Shown: positions 1 to 7,356, numbered from the stretch's first letter. The stretch is 17,467 bases of DNA from JBBQXK01 sp038251625 (GCA_038251625.1 JBBSBE010000082.1:1-17467), one strand, 5' to 3'. The notes: generated by a model not told the origin, from the sequence alone. A program made the numbers and translations.

Positions 1-56
1 CCGCTTGCGCCACCTTCGCAAGGGTGTATGCTGCGCCCGACCAAAGGCGCGCCGCA

Positions 57-2600
57 GTGCAGAAACATGACCCGATCCCCGATTTCGCGGACGTCACGCC
101 CACGGCGCGGATGGCGGCGGTCACGCATGGCTGGCGGGCGAAATGCCTGCAACGGCTGATCCGGCTGGACCTGCCGGTGCCAAAGACGGTGGCGCTGCCC
201 GCGCAGACGGTGCGCGCCATCGCGTCCGGCCAGAGGGTGGATTGCGAAAGCATCCTGCGGCACTTCGGGGCCGATCCGCTGGTCTCTGTGCGCCCCTCGC
301 CGGAAAACCCCGATTGGGGCGGGCCTGCCACGGTTCTGAACATCGGCCTCAATGCCACGCGCCACGCGCAGCTTGCACAGACGCACGGTCAGGCGGCGGC
401 GGATGCGCTCTATCTGCGGTTCGTGCGGGGCTATGCCGTGCATGTGGCGCGTCTCGACCCCGACATGTTCGAGATTGATGCACCCTCGCCTGCAGCCCTT
501 GCCCGCGCTCTGAAGGCCTATCACGACGAGATGGAGGCGCCGTTTCCCGAAAGCCCCGCGGTGCAACTGTCCGAGGTGCTGCGATCCATGGCGCGCGCGT
601 GGGAGGGCACCTCCGCCCGGCTGTTGCGGCAGGCCAAGGGCGCGCCGGAAGAGGCGGGGCTTGGCCTCATCGTACAGGCGATGGCGCAGGGGATCGGGCA
701 GGGGATTTCGGGGTCGGGGGTGATCCAGTTCGTCGATCCCGTCACCGGTCAGGCGCAGGTGACGGGGCGGTATCTGGGCCAGAGCCAGGGGCGTGACGCG
801 CTGCGCGGGACGGAGGCGCTGTACCTGACGCGCGACCCGCGCGGGCCCTCGCTCGAGGATATCGCGCCGGGCATCTTTGCTGATCTTGCGCGTCAGGGTG
901 CGGCTTGCCGGACGCGGCTGCGCGAAGAGATGCAGATCGAATTTACCATCGAGGACGGGCAGTTGGCCGTTCTTGATGCGGTGAAGGTGCAGCGGTCGTC
1001 GCGCGCGGGGTTGCGCATCGCGGTTGCGCTGGCCGATGACGGGATCATCACGCGGGAAGAGGCGATCCTGCGGGTCGAGCCGCGCGCGCTGAGCGAGCTT
1101 TTGCACAAGCAGGTGGACCCGCGCGCCCCGCGCGATGTCTTCGCGCGGGGCATTGCGGCCAGCCCCGGTGCGGCCACCGGGCGGATCGTGTTTTCCTCTG
1201 CCGCAGCACAGGCCAGTGCCGCCCGGGGCGAGCCTTGCATCCTTGTGCGCCGTGAAACCGCGCCCGAGGATATCCGCGGCATGCATTCCGCCGTGGGTGT
1301 GCTGACCGAGCGGGGGGGGATGACCAGCCACGCCGCCGTGATCGGCCGGGGGATGGGGCTGCCCTGCATCGTGGGCGCGTCCGAGTTGCGCTTTGACGCG
1401 CGCGAGCGGCGTCTGGTGGCGCGCGACGGGCGGGCCTTTGCGGAAGGCGATATCATCACCGTCGATGGCTCTACCGGCGAGGTGCTGGCGGGCGAGGCGG
1501 AAATGCTGCCACCCGCGCTGGATGACACGTTTCACCGTCTGCTCGGCTGGGCCGATGCGGTGCGCGATATCGGCATCCGCGCCAATGCCGACACCCCCAC
1601 CGATGCCGCCACCGCACGCGGCTTTGCCGCCGAGGGGATCGGGCTCTGCCGGACCGAGCACATGTTTTTCGAGGAAGATCGCCTTGTCGCCATGCGCGAG
1701 ATGATCTTTGCCGATACCTCCAAGGATCGGGCGGCGGCACTGGCGCGGATCCTGCCGATGCAGCGCGATGATTTCGGGCAATTGTTCGAGATCATGCAGG
1801 GCCTGCCCGTCTGCATCCGCCTGTTCGACCCGCCCCTGCACGAATTCCTGCCCCACAGCCGCGAGGGATTGCGCGAACTGGCCGAGGCGCTGGACCGGCC
1901 CTTGTCGGACGTCACGCGGCGGGCCGAGGCGCTGACCGAGTTCAACCCCATGCTGGGCATGCGGGGGGTCCGGCTCGGGATCGTGCTGCCCGAGATTTAC
2001 GACATGCAGGCCCGCGCGATCTTCGAAGCGACGGTCGCGGTAGGGCGGCGCGGCGATCCGGTGGTGCCGGAGATCATGATCCCGCTCGTATCCGCCCGCC
2101 GCGAGGTAGAGCTGGTGCGCACACGCATTGACGCGGTGGCGGCGGCCGTGCGCACCGAGACGGGCCGCGACTTTGCCTATCGCCTGGGGGTGATGGTCGA
2201 GACGCCGCGCGCCTGTCTGCGCGCGGGCGAGATTGCACAGCACGCGCATTTCCTGTCCTTCGGCACCAATGACCTGACGCAGATGACCTATGGCCTCAGC
2301 CGCGACGATGCCGGGCGCTTCATGGGCACTTACGTCGCGCAAGGGGTATTCCCCGAGGATCCGTTCCATGTTCTGGACGTCGACGGGGTGGGCGAGCTTT
2401 TGCACATGGGGGCGGAACGGGGGCGCGCGACGCGGCCCGCGCTCACGCTTTCGATCTGCGGCGAGCATGGTGGGAACCCCGAATCGATTGCCTTCTGTCG
2501 GCGTGCCCGATTCGATTATGTCTCTTGCTCCCCCTACCGCGTGCCCCAGGCGAGGCTCGCAGCGGCACATTTGGCGTTGACGGAACCGCACCAAATCTAG
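57..2600 (+). CDS. Pyruvate phosphate dikinase-like PEP-utilising enzyme (atypical paralogue)
   Basis: PPDK interconverts pyruvate, ATP and phosphate with PEP, AMP and pyrophosphate through a phosphohistidine. The swivelling domain is intact, with GGMTSHAAV around residue 425 (His425). The C-terminal PEP/pyruvate barrel is also intact: GIGLCRTEHMFF, a CIRLFDPPLHEFLP stretch, MVETPRA, SFGTNDLTQ and ICGEHGG with Cys801. The N-terminal ATP-grasp half keeps only a skeleton. The usual GGKGANL and MPGMMDT signatures are absent (SVRPSPENPDWGG stands in the latter region), and the LQTR-type segment after EFTIE reads LDAVKV. I chose GTG at 57 because AAAGG lies 9 nt upstream; GTG at 24 is an in-frame alternative with no proper ribosome site. 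The frame is open to the left edge, so a still earlier start cannot be excluded. At 847 residues it is slightly shorter than classical PPDK (about 880). The family is certain; activity as a true PPDK is doubtful. Confidence 0.9.
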   Translation: MQKHDPIPDFADVTPTARMAAVTHGWRAKCLQRLIRLDLPVPKTVALPAQTVRAIASGQRVDCESILRHFGADPLVSVRPSPENPDWGGPATVLNIGLNATRHAQLAQTHGQAAADALYLRFVRGYAVHVARLDPDMFEIDAPSPAALARALKAYHDEMEAPFPESPAVQLSEVLRSMARAWEGTSARLLRQAKGAPEEAGLGLIVQAMAQGIGQGISGSGVIQFVDPVTGQAQVTGRYLGQSQGRDALRGTEALYLTRDPRGPSLEDIAPGIFADLARQGAACRTRLREEMQIEFTIEDGQLAVLDAVKVQRSSRAGLRIAVALADDGIITREEAILRVEPRALSELLHKQVDPRAPRDVFARGIAASPGAATGRIVFSSAAAQASAARGEPCILVRRETAPEDIRGMHSAVGVLTERGGMTSHAAVIGRGMGLPCIVGASELRFDARERRLVARDGRAFAEGDIITVDGSTGEVLAGEAEMLPPALDDTFHRLLGWADAVRDIGIRANADTPTDAATARGFAAEGIGLCRTEHMFFEEDRLVAMREMIFADTSKDRAAALARILPMQRDDFGQLFEIMQGLPVCIRLFDPPLHEFLPHSREGLRELAEALDRPLSDVTRRAEALTEFNPMLGMRGVRLGIVLPEIYDMQARAIFEATVAVGRRGDPVVPEIMIPLVSARREVELVRTRIDAVAAAVRTETGRDFAYRLGVMVETPRACLRAGEIAQHAHFLSFGTNDLTQMTYGLSRDDAGRFMGTYVAQGVFPEDPFHVLDVDGVGELLHMGAERGRATRPALTLSICGEHGGNPESIAFCRRARFDYVSCSPYRVPQARLAAAHLALTEPHQI

Positions 2601-2648
2601 GGATGTCAGACCCTTGCAACGCGATCTTTAGAAACAAAGCGAAGTATT

Positions 2649-2666
2649 TCGGCGGTATCTTGCCGA
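2649..2666 (+). terminator. Weak stem-loop after the PPDK-like gene
   Basis: TCGGC and GCCGA pair around an 8-nt loop and are followed by TTT, about 50 bases after the stop codon. The 5-bp stem and short T-run make it a weak intrinsic terminator at best. Confidence 0.25.
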
Positions 2667-2680
2667 TTTGGCCAGCCGTA

Positions 2681-2746
2681 CTGTTGCTTTAGGGCAACAG
2701 TCCGTGGACTCACGAAATATTTTGGACTATTGCAACCCGCTGTTGC
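2681..2746. promoter_or_regulatory. Inverted-repeat cluster upstream of the SleB-type hydrolase gene
   Basis: CTGTTGC (2681-2687) and GCAACAG (2694-2700) form a perfect 7-bp inverted repeat with a 6-nt spacer. A second pair, GCAAC (2732-2736) and GTTGC (2742-2746), follows in the same 202-bp gap. Neither is followed by a T-run, so an operator is more likely than a terminator. The binding protein is unknown. Confidence 0.35.
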
Positions 2747-2802
2747 CCGGACCCGGCCGTTTGGCCTGATCCGAGACGGAAATTACACGCGGGGGGCGCG
2801 TT

Positions 2803-3474
2803 ATGGGAATTTTGCAATGGTGTGGCGCAGGGCTGATTGCCCTGTGCGCAGTCGGCGGTCCGGCGGCGGCGGATGTGACGGTCAGTCAGGCGAATGCGGT
2901 GGCGGTGCCTGCGGCCACGCGAATGGCCGCACTTTTCGGGGCGGAACGGGATGCGCTTGCATCGCTGGCACCTGACGCGCTTGCGCGGCCTTTGCGCAAG
3001 GCGGCGCCGCTGTCCGACACGATCTCTTACACCGAGGCCTTTGTGGATGCGCAGCCTTTTGCCAAGGGGGGCGAGGATTGGTCCTGCCTGACAAAGGCGC
3101 TCTACTTCGAGGCGCGGGGGGAAACGGTGGCGGGGCAGTTCGCCGTGGCCGAGGTGATCCTGAACCGGGTGGACAGCCCGCTTTATCCCAAATCCGTCTG
3201 CGGTGTCGTAGGCCAGCGCGGCGGCGGCGGGTGCCAGTTTTCCTATGTCTGCGACGGACACCCCGATGCGATGCGCGAAACGGGCGCCTATCAGGAGGTC
3301 GGCAAGATCGCGGCGATCATGCTGGCCGGGGCGCCGCGCGCGCTGACGAAGGGGGCCACGCATTTCCACACCAGCGCCGTACGCCCGCGTTGGGCGCATC
3401 GCTTCCCGCGCACCGCCGTGATCGGCGCGCATCTTTTCTACCGCCAGCCAGGCGCGCTGCCCGCCACGCCCTGA
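2803..3474 (+). CDS. Secreted cell wall hydrolase, SleB (Hydrolase_2) family
   Basis: Residues 1-23 form a signal peptide (MGILQWCGAGLIALCAVGG, then PAAADV with an Ala-rich cleavage site), so the protein is exported. Residues 97-214 match the SleB/CwlJ hydrolase fold: CLTKALYFEARGE with the likely catalytic Glu103, then AEVILNRV, CGVVGQ, CQFSYVCDG, GATHFHT and a C-terminal IGAHLFYR. In spore formers such enzymes degrade cortex peptidoglycan. In non-sporulating alphaproteobacteria a peptidoglycan remodelling role is inferred. The linker at 24-90 is low in recognisable features. The ribosome site is only a G-rich run (GGGGGG). The gene stands apart from the PPDK-like gene by a 202-bp gap with its own inverted repeats, so it probably has its own promoter. 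Confidence 0.87.
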   Translation: MGILQWCGAGLIALCAVGGPAAADVTVSQANAVAVPAATRMAALFGAERDALASLAPDALARPLRKAAPLSDTISYTEAFVDAQPFAKGGEDWSCLTKALYFEARGETVAGQFAVAEVILNRVDSPLYPKSVCGVVGQRGGGGCQFSYVCDGHPDAMRETGAYQEVGKIAAIMLAGAPRALTKGATHFHTSAVRPRWAHRFPRTAVIGAHLFYRQPGALPATP

Positions 3475-3495
3475 ACGTCGGATCCCGGCGCTTGA

Positions 3496-3517
3496 CTGCC
3501 GCGCGTGGGCGCGGCAG
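3496..3517 (+). terminator. Strong GC hairpin between the hydrolase gene and folB
   Basis: CTGCCGCGC (3496-3504) and GCGCGGCAG (3509-3517) form a perfect 9-bp stem with a GTGG tetraloop, 22 bases after the hydrolase stop. There is no T-run, so it would be a Rho-aided or transcript-end structure, or an element of the folB leader. Confidence 0.4.
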
Positions 3518-3564
3518 GGCAGGGGTGCTGCGCCAGGATCGCGCGTGCACCGCCGGAGAGCCCG

Positions 3565-4455
3565 ATGACCAGCGATATCCGCCTCGCCTTCGCCCATCCC
3601 GAGGCGCGCGCAGAAGCGTCGGCCGGCGCTGCCCCGCGCGACCGCATCTCCTTGCGCGATCATATCGTGGAGGCCGAGATCGGCGCATTCCAGCAGGAAC
3701 GCGGGCAGACCCAGCGGCTGCGCTTCAACGTGGTGGTCGAGGTGCGCCCTGCTGGCGCCATCGACGACGATGTTGACCGGATTCTGAGCTATGACCGGAT
3801 CGTCGAGGCGATAGCGGCAGAGCTTGCCGCTGAGCGGCTGAACCTGCTGGAAACGCTTGCCGAACGGGTGGCTGAGCGGGTGCTTTCCGAACGGCAGGCC
3901 ATGCGCGCCTTCGTGCGTATCGAAAAGCTGGATCTTGGCCCCTATGCGCTGGGGGTCGAGATTGTGCGGTCCCGCGATGAGGGTCCGATACGGCTGGCCG
4001 AGGGGCCAGAGGTGCGGCCGCTGGTTGTGCATCTGGACAGTGCGGCTCTTTCCGCCCCCGATCTGACCGCACGGCTGACGGCGTGGGGGGCCGAGGGGCC
4101 GGTGATCCTGACAGTGGGGCTGCCCGACCTGCCACGGCCCCACACCGGGCACGGGCCAACGCAGCGGCGCATCGACCTTCTGGCCATCGAGCAGAACGCC
4201 TGGGCGCTGGCCGCGCGCGATCAGCGCTGCGTGGTCGTCGCGACGCGGACCGAGATTGACTGGGCGATGAAGCAAGGGCGCATGGTCGTCTGGGCACCAT
4301 CGAAGCTGGTGCTCGACGCGGTGGACGGACCGCAATCGCGCGTGCCGGTGGTGCTGGCGCTGTGGCTGGCCGAGATGATGGGGGCGGCGCGGATGCTGGT
4401 TCACGGCGATGAAACGGTTCCGGCGGGAAGCCGCGTGATCGTGGCGCGGGCCTGA
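3565..4455 (+). CDS. folB: Dihydroneopterin aldolase (FolB) fused to a C-terminal amino-acid-kinase-like domain
   Basis: FolB converts 7,8-dihydroneopterin to 6-hydroxymethyl-dihydropterin and glycolaldehyde in folate synthesis. Residues 26-135 carry the FolB fold with the expected polar residues: Glu45 (QQERGQTQ), Tyr76 (LSYDRI), Glu96 (LLETLAERVA) and Lys121 (VRIEKLDLGP). Ordinary FolB is about 120 residues; this protein has 296. Residues 151-285 form a second domain whose segments (AIEQNAWALA, VVWAPSKLVL, ALWLAEMMGAARMLV) resemble MfnE-type amino acid kinases. The lysine/glycine phosphate-binding signatures appear to be lost. The start at 3565 has GGAGAG just upstream; an upstream in-frame start at 3505 would lie inside a hairpin and has no support. 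folP follows after 45 bases, so the two are probably co-transcribed. The FolB call is firm; the second domain is an inference from memory of the family. Confidence 0.85.
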   Translation: MTSDIRLAFAHPEARAEASAGAAPRDRISLRDHIVEAEIGAFQQERGQTQRLRFNVVVEVRPAGAIDDDVDRILSYDRIVEAIAAELAAERLNLLETLAERVAERVLSERQAMRAFVRIEKLDLGPYALGVEIVRSRDEGPIRLAEGPEVRPLVVHLDSAALSAPDLTARLTAWGAEGPVILTVGLPDLPRPHTGHGPTQRRIDLLAIEQNAWALAARDQRCVVVATRTEIDWAMKQGRMVVWAPSKLVLDAVDGPQSRVPVVLALWLAEMMGAARMLVHGDETVPAGSRVIVARA

Positions 4456-4500
4456 GCCAAGCCCCTTGCGCGGGGCGCACCATGGGCCTAATCCAACAAA

Positions 4501-5502
4501 ATGCAGTATGTGCGCCCCATCGTGATGCAGGATGCTGTGCGCCCGCACGGTGCGCTGACGCTCGCCGGGGGCTGGGGCTGGTTTGACAGGGTCGAGGTGC
4601 TGTCGCGCAATGAGACGCCGCGCCTGGCACCCGCAACCGAAATGCCCGCCGCGGTGCTTGCCCGGCTTTGCGCGCCCCGCCCGGAATTCGGCGGCCTTGC
4701 GATGGATCGCCCCCGGATCATGGGCATCCTGAACGTGACGCCCGACAGTTTCTCGGACGGTGGCCGCTTTTCCGGCTTTGCGGCAGCCGAGGCGCAGGGA
4801 CGTGCGATGGCGGCGGCGGGCGCGGATCTGATCGACGTCGGCGGCGAAAGCACGCGCCCCGGCGCGGGTGAGGTGCCGGAAGAGGAAGAGATCGCCCGCA
4901 CCGCCCCGGTGATCGCGGCCCTGTCGCCTGTCCGCGTGCCTCTGTCTATCGACACCCGCAAAGCCGCCGTGGCGCAGGCGGCGCTGACAGCCGGTGCTGC
5001 AATCGTGAACGATGTGGCCGCCCTCGGCTTTGATCCGGGCCTTGCTGCGGTGGTAGCGCGTGCCGGTGTGCCGGTGGTGCTGATGCACGCGCAGGGCACG
5101 CCCGCCGCCATGCAGGACGATCCGCGCTACGCGGATGTGCTGCTCGACGTCTACGATTTCCTGCAAACGCGGATCGAGGCTGCCGAAGCGGTGGGGATCC
5201 CGCGCAGCCGGATCGCGGTGGACCCGGGGATCGGCTTTGGCAAGACGGCGGCGCACAATCTGGCGCTGATCCGGGGGATATCGCTTTTCCATGGGCTGGG
5301 CTGCCCGATCCTGCTCGGCGCGTCGCGGAAGCGCTTCATCGGCACGATTGGTGGCGCGGCAGAGACGGACGCGCGGTTGCCGGGGTCGCTGGCCGTGGCG
5401 CTGGCGGGCGTGGCGCAGGGCGTGCAGCTTTTGCGCGTCCATGATGTGGCCGAGACAAAACAGGCGCTGGCCCTATGGGCGGCGGTGCGAGGGGGGATGT
5501 AA
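4501..5502 (+). CDS. folP: Dihydropteroate synthase
   Basis: This enzyme condenses 6-hydroxymethyl-dihydropterin pyrophosphate with p-aminobenzoate to give dihydropteroate, and is the sulfonamide target. The TIM-barrel core starts near residue 70: GILNVTPDSFSDGG, DLIDVGGESTRPGAG, LSIDTRK, IVNDVAAL, VLMHAQGTP, VDPGIGFGKT and LLGASRKRFIG are all present. At 333 residues it is about 55-60 longer than typical FolP. The excess is an N-terminal extension (RPHGALTLAGGWGWFDRVEV) ending in the PEFGGLAMDRP link to the core; similar extensions occur in Rhodobacteraceae as I recall. No good Shine-Dalgarno precedes ATG 4501 (AATCCAACAAA), and initiation at Met68, just before the core, cannot be ruled out. 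The TAA stop overlaps the glmM ATG (TAATG), indicating coupled translation. Confidence 0.93.
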   Translation: MQYVRPIVMQDAVRPHGALTLAGGWGWFDRVEVLSRNETPRLAPATEMPAAVLARLCAPRPEFGGLAMDRPRIMGILNVTPDSFSDGGRFSGFAAAEAQGRAMAAAGADLIDVGGESTRPGAGEVPEEEEIARTAPVIAALSPVRVPLSIDTRKAAVAQAALTAGAAIVNDVAALGFDPGLAAVVARAGVPVVLMHAQGTPAAMQDDPRYADVLLDVYDFLQTRIEAAEAVGIPRSRIAVDPGIGFGKTAAHNLALIRGISLFHGLGCPILLGASRKRFIGTIGGAAETDARLPGSLAVALAGVAQGVQLLRVHDVAETKQALALWAAVRGGM

Positions 5503-6845
5503 TGGCGCGCGATCTTTTCGGAACCGATGGGGTGCGGGGCACCGCCAACAGCCACCCGATGACAGCGGAACTGGCCTTGCGCCTTGGCGCCGCTGCGGGC
5601 GCGTTCTTTCGCCACCGCACCAAGGGCGCGCACCGGGTGGTGATCGGCAAGGACACGCGGCTGTCTGGCTACATGCTGGAAAACGCGATGACGGCGGGGC
5701 TGACATCCTGCGGAATGAACGTGCTTTTGCTCGGCCCGGTGCCCACGCCCGCAGTGGGGTTCCTTACGAAATCCATGCGGGCGGACCTTGGGGTGATGAT
5801 CTCGGCCAGCCACAACCCGGCAGAGGATAACGGGATCAAGTTCTTCGGCCCCGACGGATTCAAGCTGTCCGACGAGGCCGAGGCCGAGATCGAGGCGCTG
5901 ACGATGGGCGACATGGCACTGGTTGCGCCGCGCGAGATCGGGCGGGCGCGGCGGATCGAGGACGGGCGGGGGCGCTATCAGGAATTCGTCAAGACCACCT
6001 TTCCCGCCGGATTGCGGCTCGATGGTCTGAAGGTCGTGATCGACTGCGCGAACGGCGCCGCCTACAAGGCCGCGCCAGAGGTGCTGTGGGAGCTTGGCGC
6101 CACGGTCATTCCCATTGGGACGACGCCGAACGGCCTCAATATCAACGAGCGCTGCGGATCCACCTATCCCCAGACCGCGGCCGAGGCCGTGGTGGCGCAT
6201 GGGGCGGATGTGGGGATCACGCTGGATGGCGATGCCGACCGGGTGATGATCCTTGATGAAGGGGGGCAAGTGGCCGACGGCGACCAGATCATGGCGATGA
6301 TGGCGGCGCGCTGGGCGGATGAGGGGCGCCTGAAGGGCGGCGTGCTGGTGGCCTCGGTCATGTCGAACCTGGGGCTGGAGCGGTTCCTGACAGAAAGGGG
6401 CCTGCGCCTTGAACGGGCGCCGGTGGGCGACCGCTATGTGGTCGAGCGGATGCGGGAGGGGGGGTGGAACCTTGGCGGCGAGCAGTCAGGGCATATCGTG
6501 ATGACCGATTATGCGACCACCGGCGATGGGCTGATCGCGGGGCTGCAGTTTCTGGCCGAAATGGCGCGGACGGGGGCGGCGGCTTCCACGCTGGTGCATC
6601 AGTTCGAGACGGTGCCGCAACTGCTGAAGAATGTGCGGTTCACGGCCGGGGCCACGCCGTTGGAGGCCGCGTCGGTAAAGGCCGCGATTGCCGCCGCCGA
6701 GGCGCGGCTGAACGGGCAGGGGCGGCTCTTGATCCGCAAATCGGGGACGGAGCCCCTGATCCGGGTGATGGCCGAATGCGAGGACGGGCGGCTTCTGGCA
6801 GAGGTTGTTGACGGCGTTGTGGCGGCGGTGCAGGCGGCAGCCTGA
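5502..6845 (+). CDS. glmM: Phosphoglucosamine mutase
   Basis: GlmM converts glucosamine-6-phosphate to glucosamine-1-phosphate, the precursor of UDP-GlcNAc for peptidoglycan and lipopolysaccharide. The four-domain alpha-D-phosphohexomutase is complete at 447 residues, the usual length. It has FGTDGVRG at the N-terminus, the phosphoserine loop ISASHNP with Ser103, the metal loop DGDADR (Asp242, Asp244, Asp246), the sugar loop GGEQSGH, and the phosphate-binding loop RKSGTEPLIRVM near the C-terminus. The ATG at 5502 shares its A with the folP stop and places MARDLFGTDG as the N-terminus, typical of GlmM. The longer frame back to 5475 would only add a short piece inside folP. The folP-glmM linkage is common in bacteria. 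Confidence 0.97.
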   Translation: MARDLFGTDGVRGTANSHPMTAELALRLGAAAGAFFRHRTKGAHRVVIGKDTRLSGYMLENAMTAGLTSCGMNVLLLGPVPTPAVGFLTKSMRADLGVMISASHNPAEDNGIKFFGPDGFKLSDEAEAEIEALTMGDMALVAPREIGRARRIEDGRGRYQEFVKTTFPAGLRLDGLKVVIDCANGAAYKAAPEVLWELGATVIPIGTTPNGLNINERCGSTYPQTAAEAVVAHGADVGITLDGDADRVMILDEGGQVADGDQIMAMMAARWADEGRLKGGVLVASVMSNLGLERFLTERGLRLERAPVGDRYVVERMREGGWNLGGEQSGHIVMTDYATTGDGLIAGLQFLAEMARTGAAASTLVHQFETVPQLLKNVRFTAGATPLEAASVKAAIAAAEARLNGQGRLLIRKSGTEPLIRVMAECEDGRLLAEVVDGVVAAVQAAA

Positions 6846-6863
6846 CCCGCGGCTAACACGTGT

Positions 6864-6890
6864 GATATCCGGGTGATATCACTTAATATC
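6864..6890. promoter_or_regulatory. Helically phased GATATC repeats
   Basis: GATATC at 6864 and 6875 and AATATC at 6885 recur at 11- and 10-bp steps, about one helical turn each. The middle copy sits in the perfect 10-bp palindrome GTGATATCAC (6873-6882). An 8-bp palindrome, ACACGTGT (6856-6863), abuts the first copy. The location between glmM and the small membrane protein gene suggests an operator; the regulator is unknown. Confidence 0.4.
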
Positions 6891-6909
6891 AATGGCATGG
6901 CTGGCAGGC

Positions 6910-6924
6910 TTAACGCATTTTTAA
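6910..6924. promoter_or_regulatory. CtrA-type box (TTAA-N7-TTAA) upstream of the small membrane protein gene
   Basis: TTAA at 6910-6913 and TTAA at 6921-6924 are separated by exactly 7 bases (CGCATTT), matching the full binding consensus of the alphaproteobacterial response regulator CtrA. It lies 91 bases before the ATG at 7015. Binding is inferred from the consensus only. Confidence 0.5.
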
Positions 6925-7014
6925 TGTGGCCTCTTCCCCTGTCATCCTGCCTTTGGAACCGTGGGGCCGGCATCTGCGTTTGGATGCCATACCCTAGGAA
7001 CCCCGGAGGACATT

Positions 7015-7236
7015 ATGGACTTTGCCTGGATCGTGCCTCTTCTGGCACTCACCACGATGCTTGTCGTCTGCATCTATGCGATGATGTCGAAGGTCGCCGT
7101 GGAAGATCGGATGGACGACCCGAGCGTGCCGAAATCGACGCTGGCCAAGGATGGTCCGCAAGGGGGCGTCGCGATGATCGACCCCGACGCAGCCATGACG
7201 CGACAGGGACGTTTCGCCGAGCCTGTGCTGGAATAA
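7015..7236 (+). CDS. Small single-pass membrane protein of unknown function
   Basis: This encodes 73 residues. Residues 4-24 (AWIVPLLALTTMLVVCIYAMM) are one hydrophobic segment at the N-terminus. A polar, probably cytoplasmic or periplasmic tail follows, with the stretch EDRMDDPSVPKSTLAKDGP. A strong Shine-Dalgarno, GGAGGA, lies 4 bases before ATG 7015, which selects this start over the longer upstream frame. It has its own leader (CtrA-like box, phased repeats, a 6-bp hairpin at 6969-6988) and an intrinsic terminator after it, so it is probably monocistronic. I do not recognise a named family, though short proteins of this design occur in related Rhodobacterales as I recall. The real-gene call rests on the ribosome site, the terminator and the coherent membrane segment. 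Confidence 0.78.
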   Translation: MDFAWIVPLLALTTMLVVCIYAMMSKVAVEDRMDDPSVPKSTLAKDGPQGGVAMIDPDAAMTRQGRFAEPVLE

Positions 7237-7240
7237 CCGA

Positions 7241-7273
7241 AGGAGGCCGCAGCGATGGTTGCGGCCCCCTTTT
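7241..7273 (+). terminator. Intrinsic terminator after the small membrane protein gene
   Basis: GGCCGCA (7245-7251) pairs perfectly with TGCGGCC (7260-7266) around an 8-nt loop. Flanking GG/CC pairs extend the stem past one mismatch, and TTTT follows at 7270-7273. It begins 4 bases after the stop codon. Confidence 0.8.
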
Positions 7274-7356
7274 CCGTGTCTTCATTGCTGTACCGAACGG
7301 CCCTGCATCCGCGCCCTTGGCTTGTGCCTGAAAAGCGCGCTCCGGCCCGGGCCTGC

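Noticed and set aside
1310..1320. Run of Gs in the PPDK-like gene as a slippery phase-variation tract
   Set aside because: It encodes the conserved Gly-Gly of the phosphohistidine loop, and the frame continues normally. The run is explained by coding need and base composition.
4461..4476. GCCCC/GGGGC hairpin between folB and folP
   Set aside because: The stem is only 5 bp, there is no T-run, and it lies inside a probable operon. GC-rich spacers form such stems easily.
2710..5442. A 910-codon open frame on the minus strand opposite the hydrolase, folB and folP genes
   Set aside because: Its protein is Arg/His/Pro-rich without any domain, and it lies antisense to three well-identified genes. 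Long stop-free antisense frames are a by-product of high GC.
6969..6988. GGCATC/GATGCC hairpin in the leader of the small membrane protein gene, considered as a riboswitch
   Set aside because: It is a single 6-bp stem with no further conserved structure I recognise. It may affect translation but does not support a riboswitch call.
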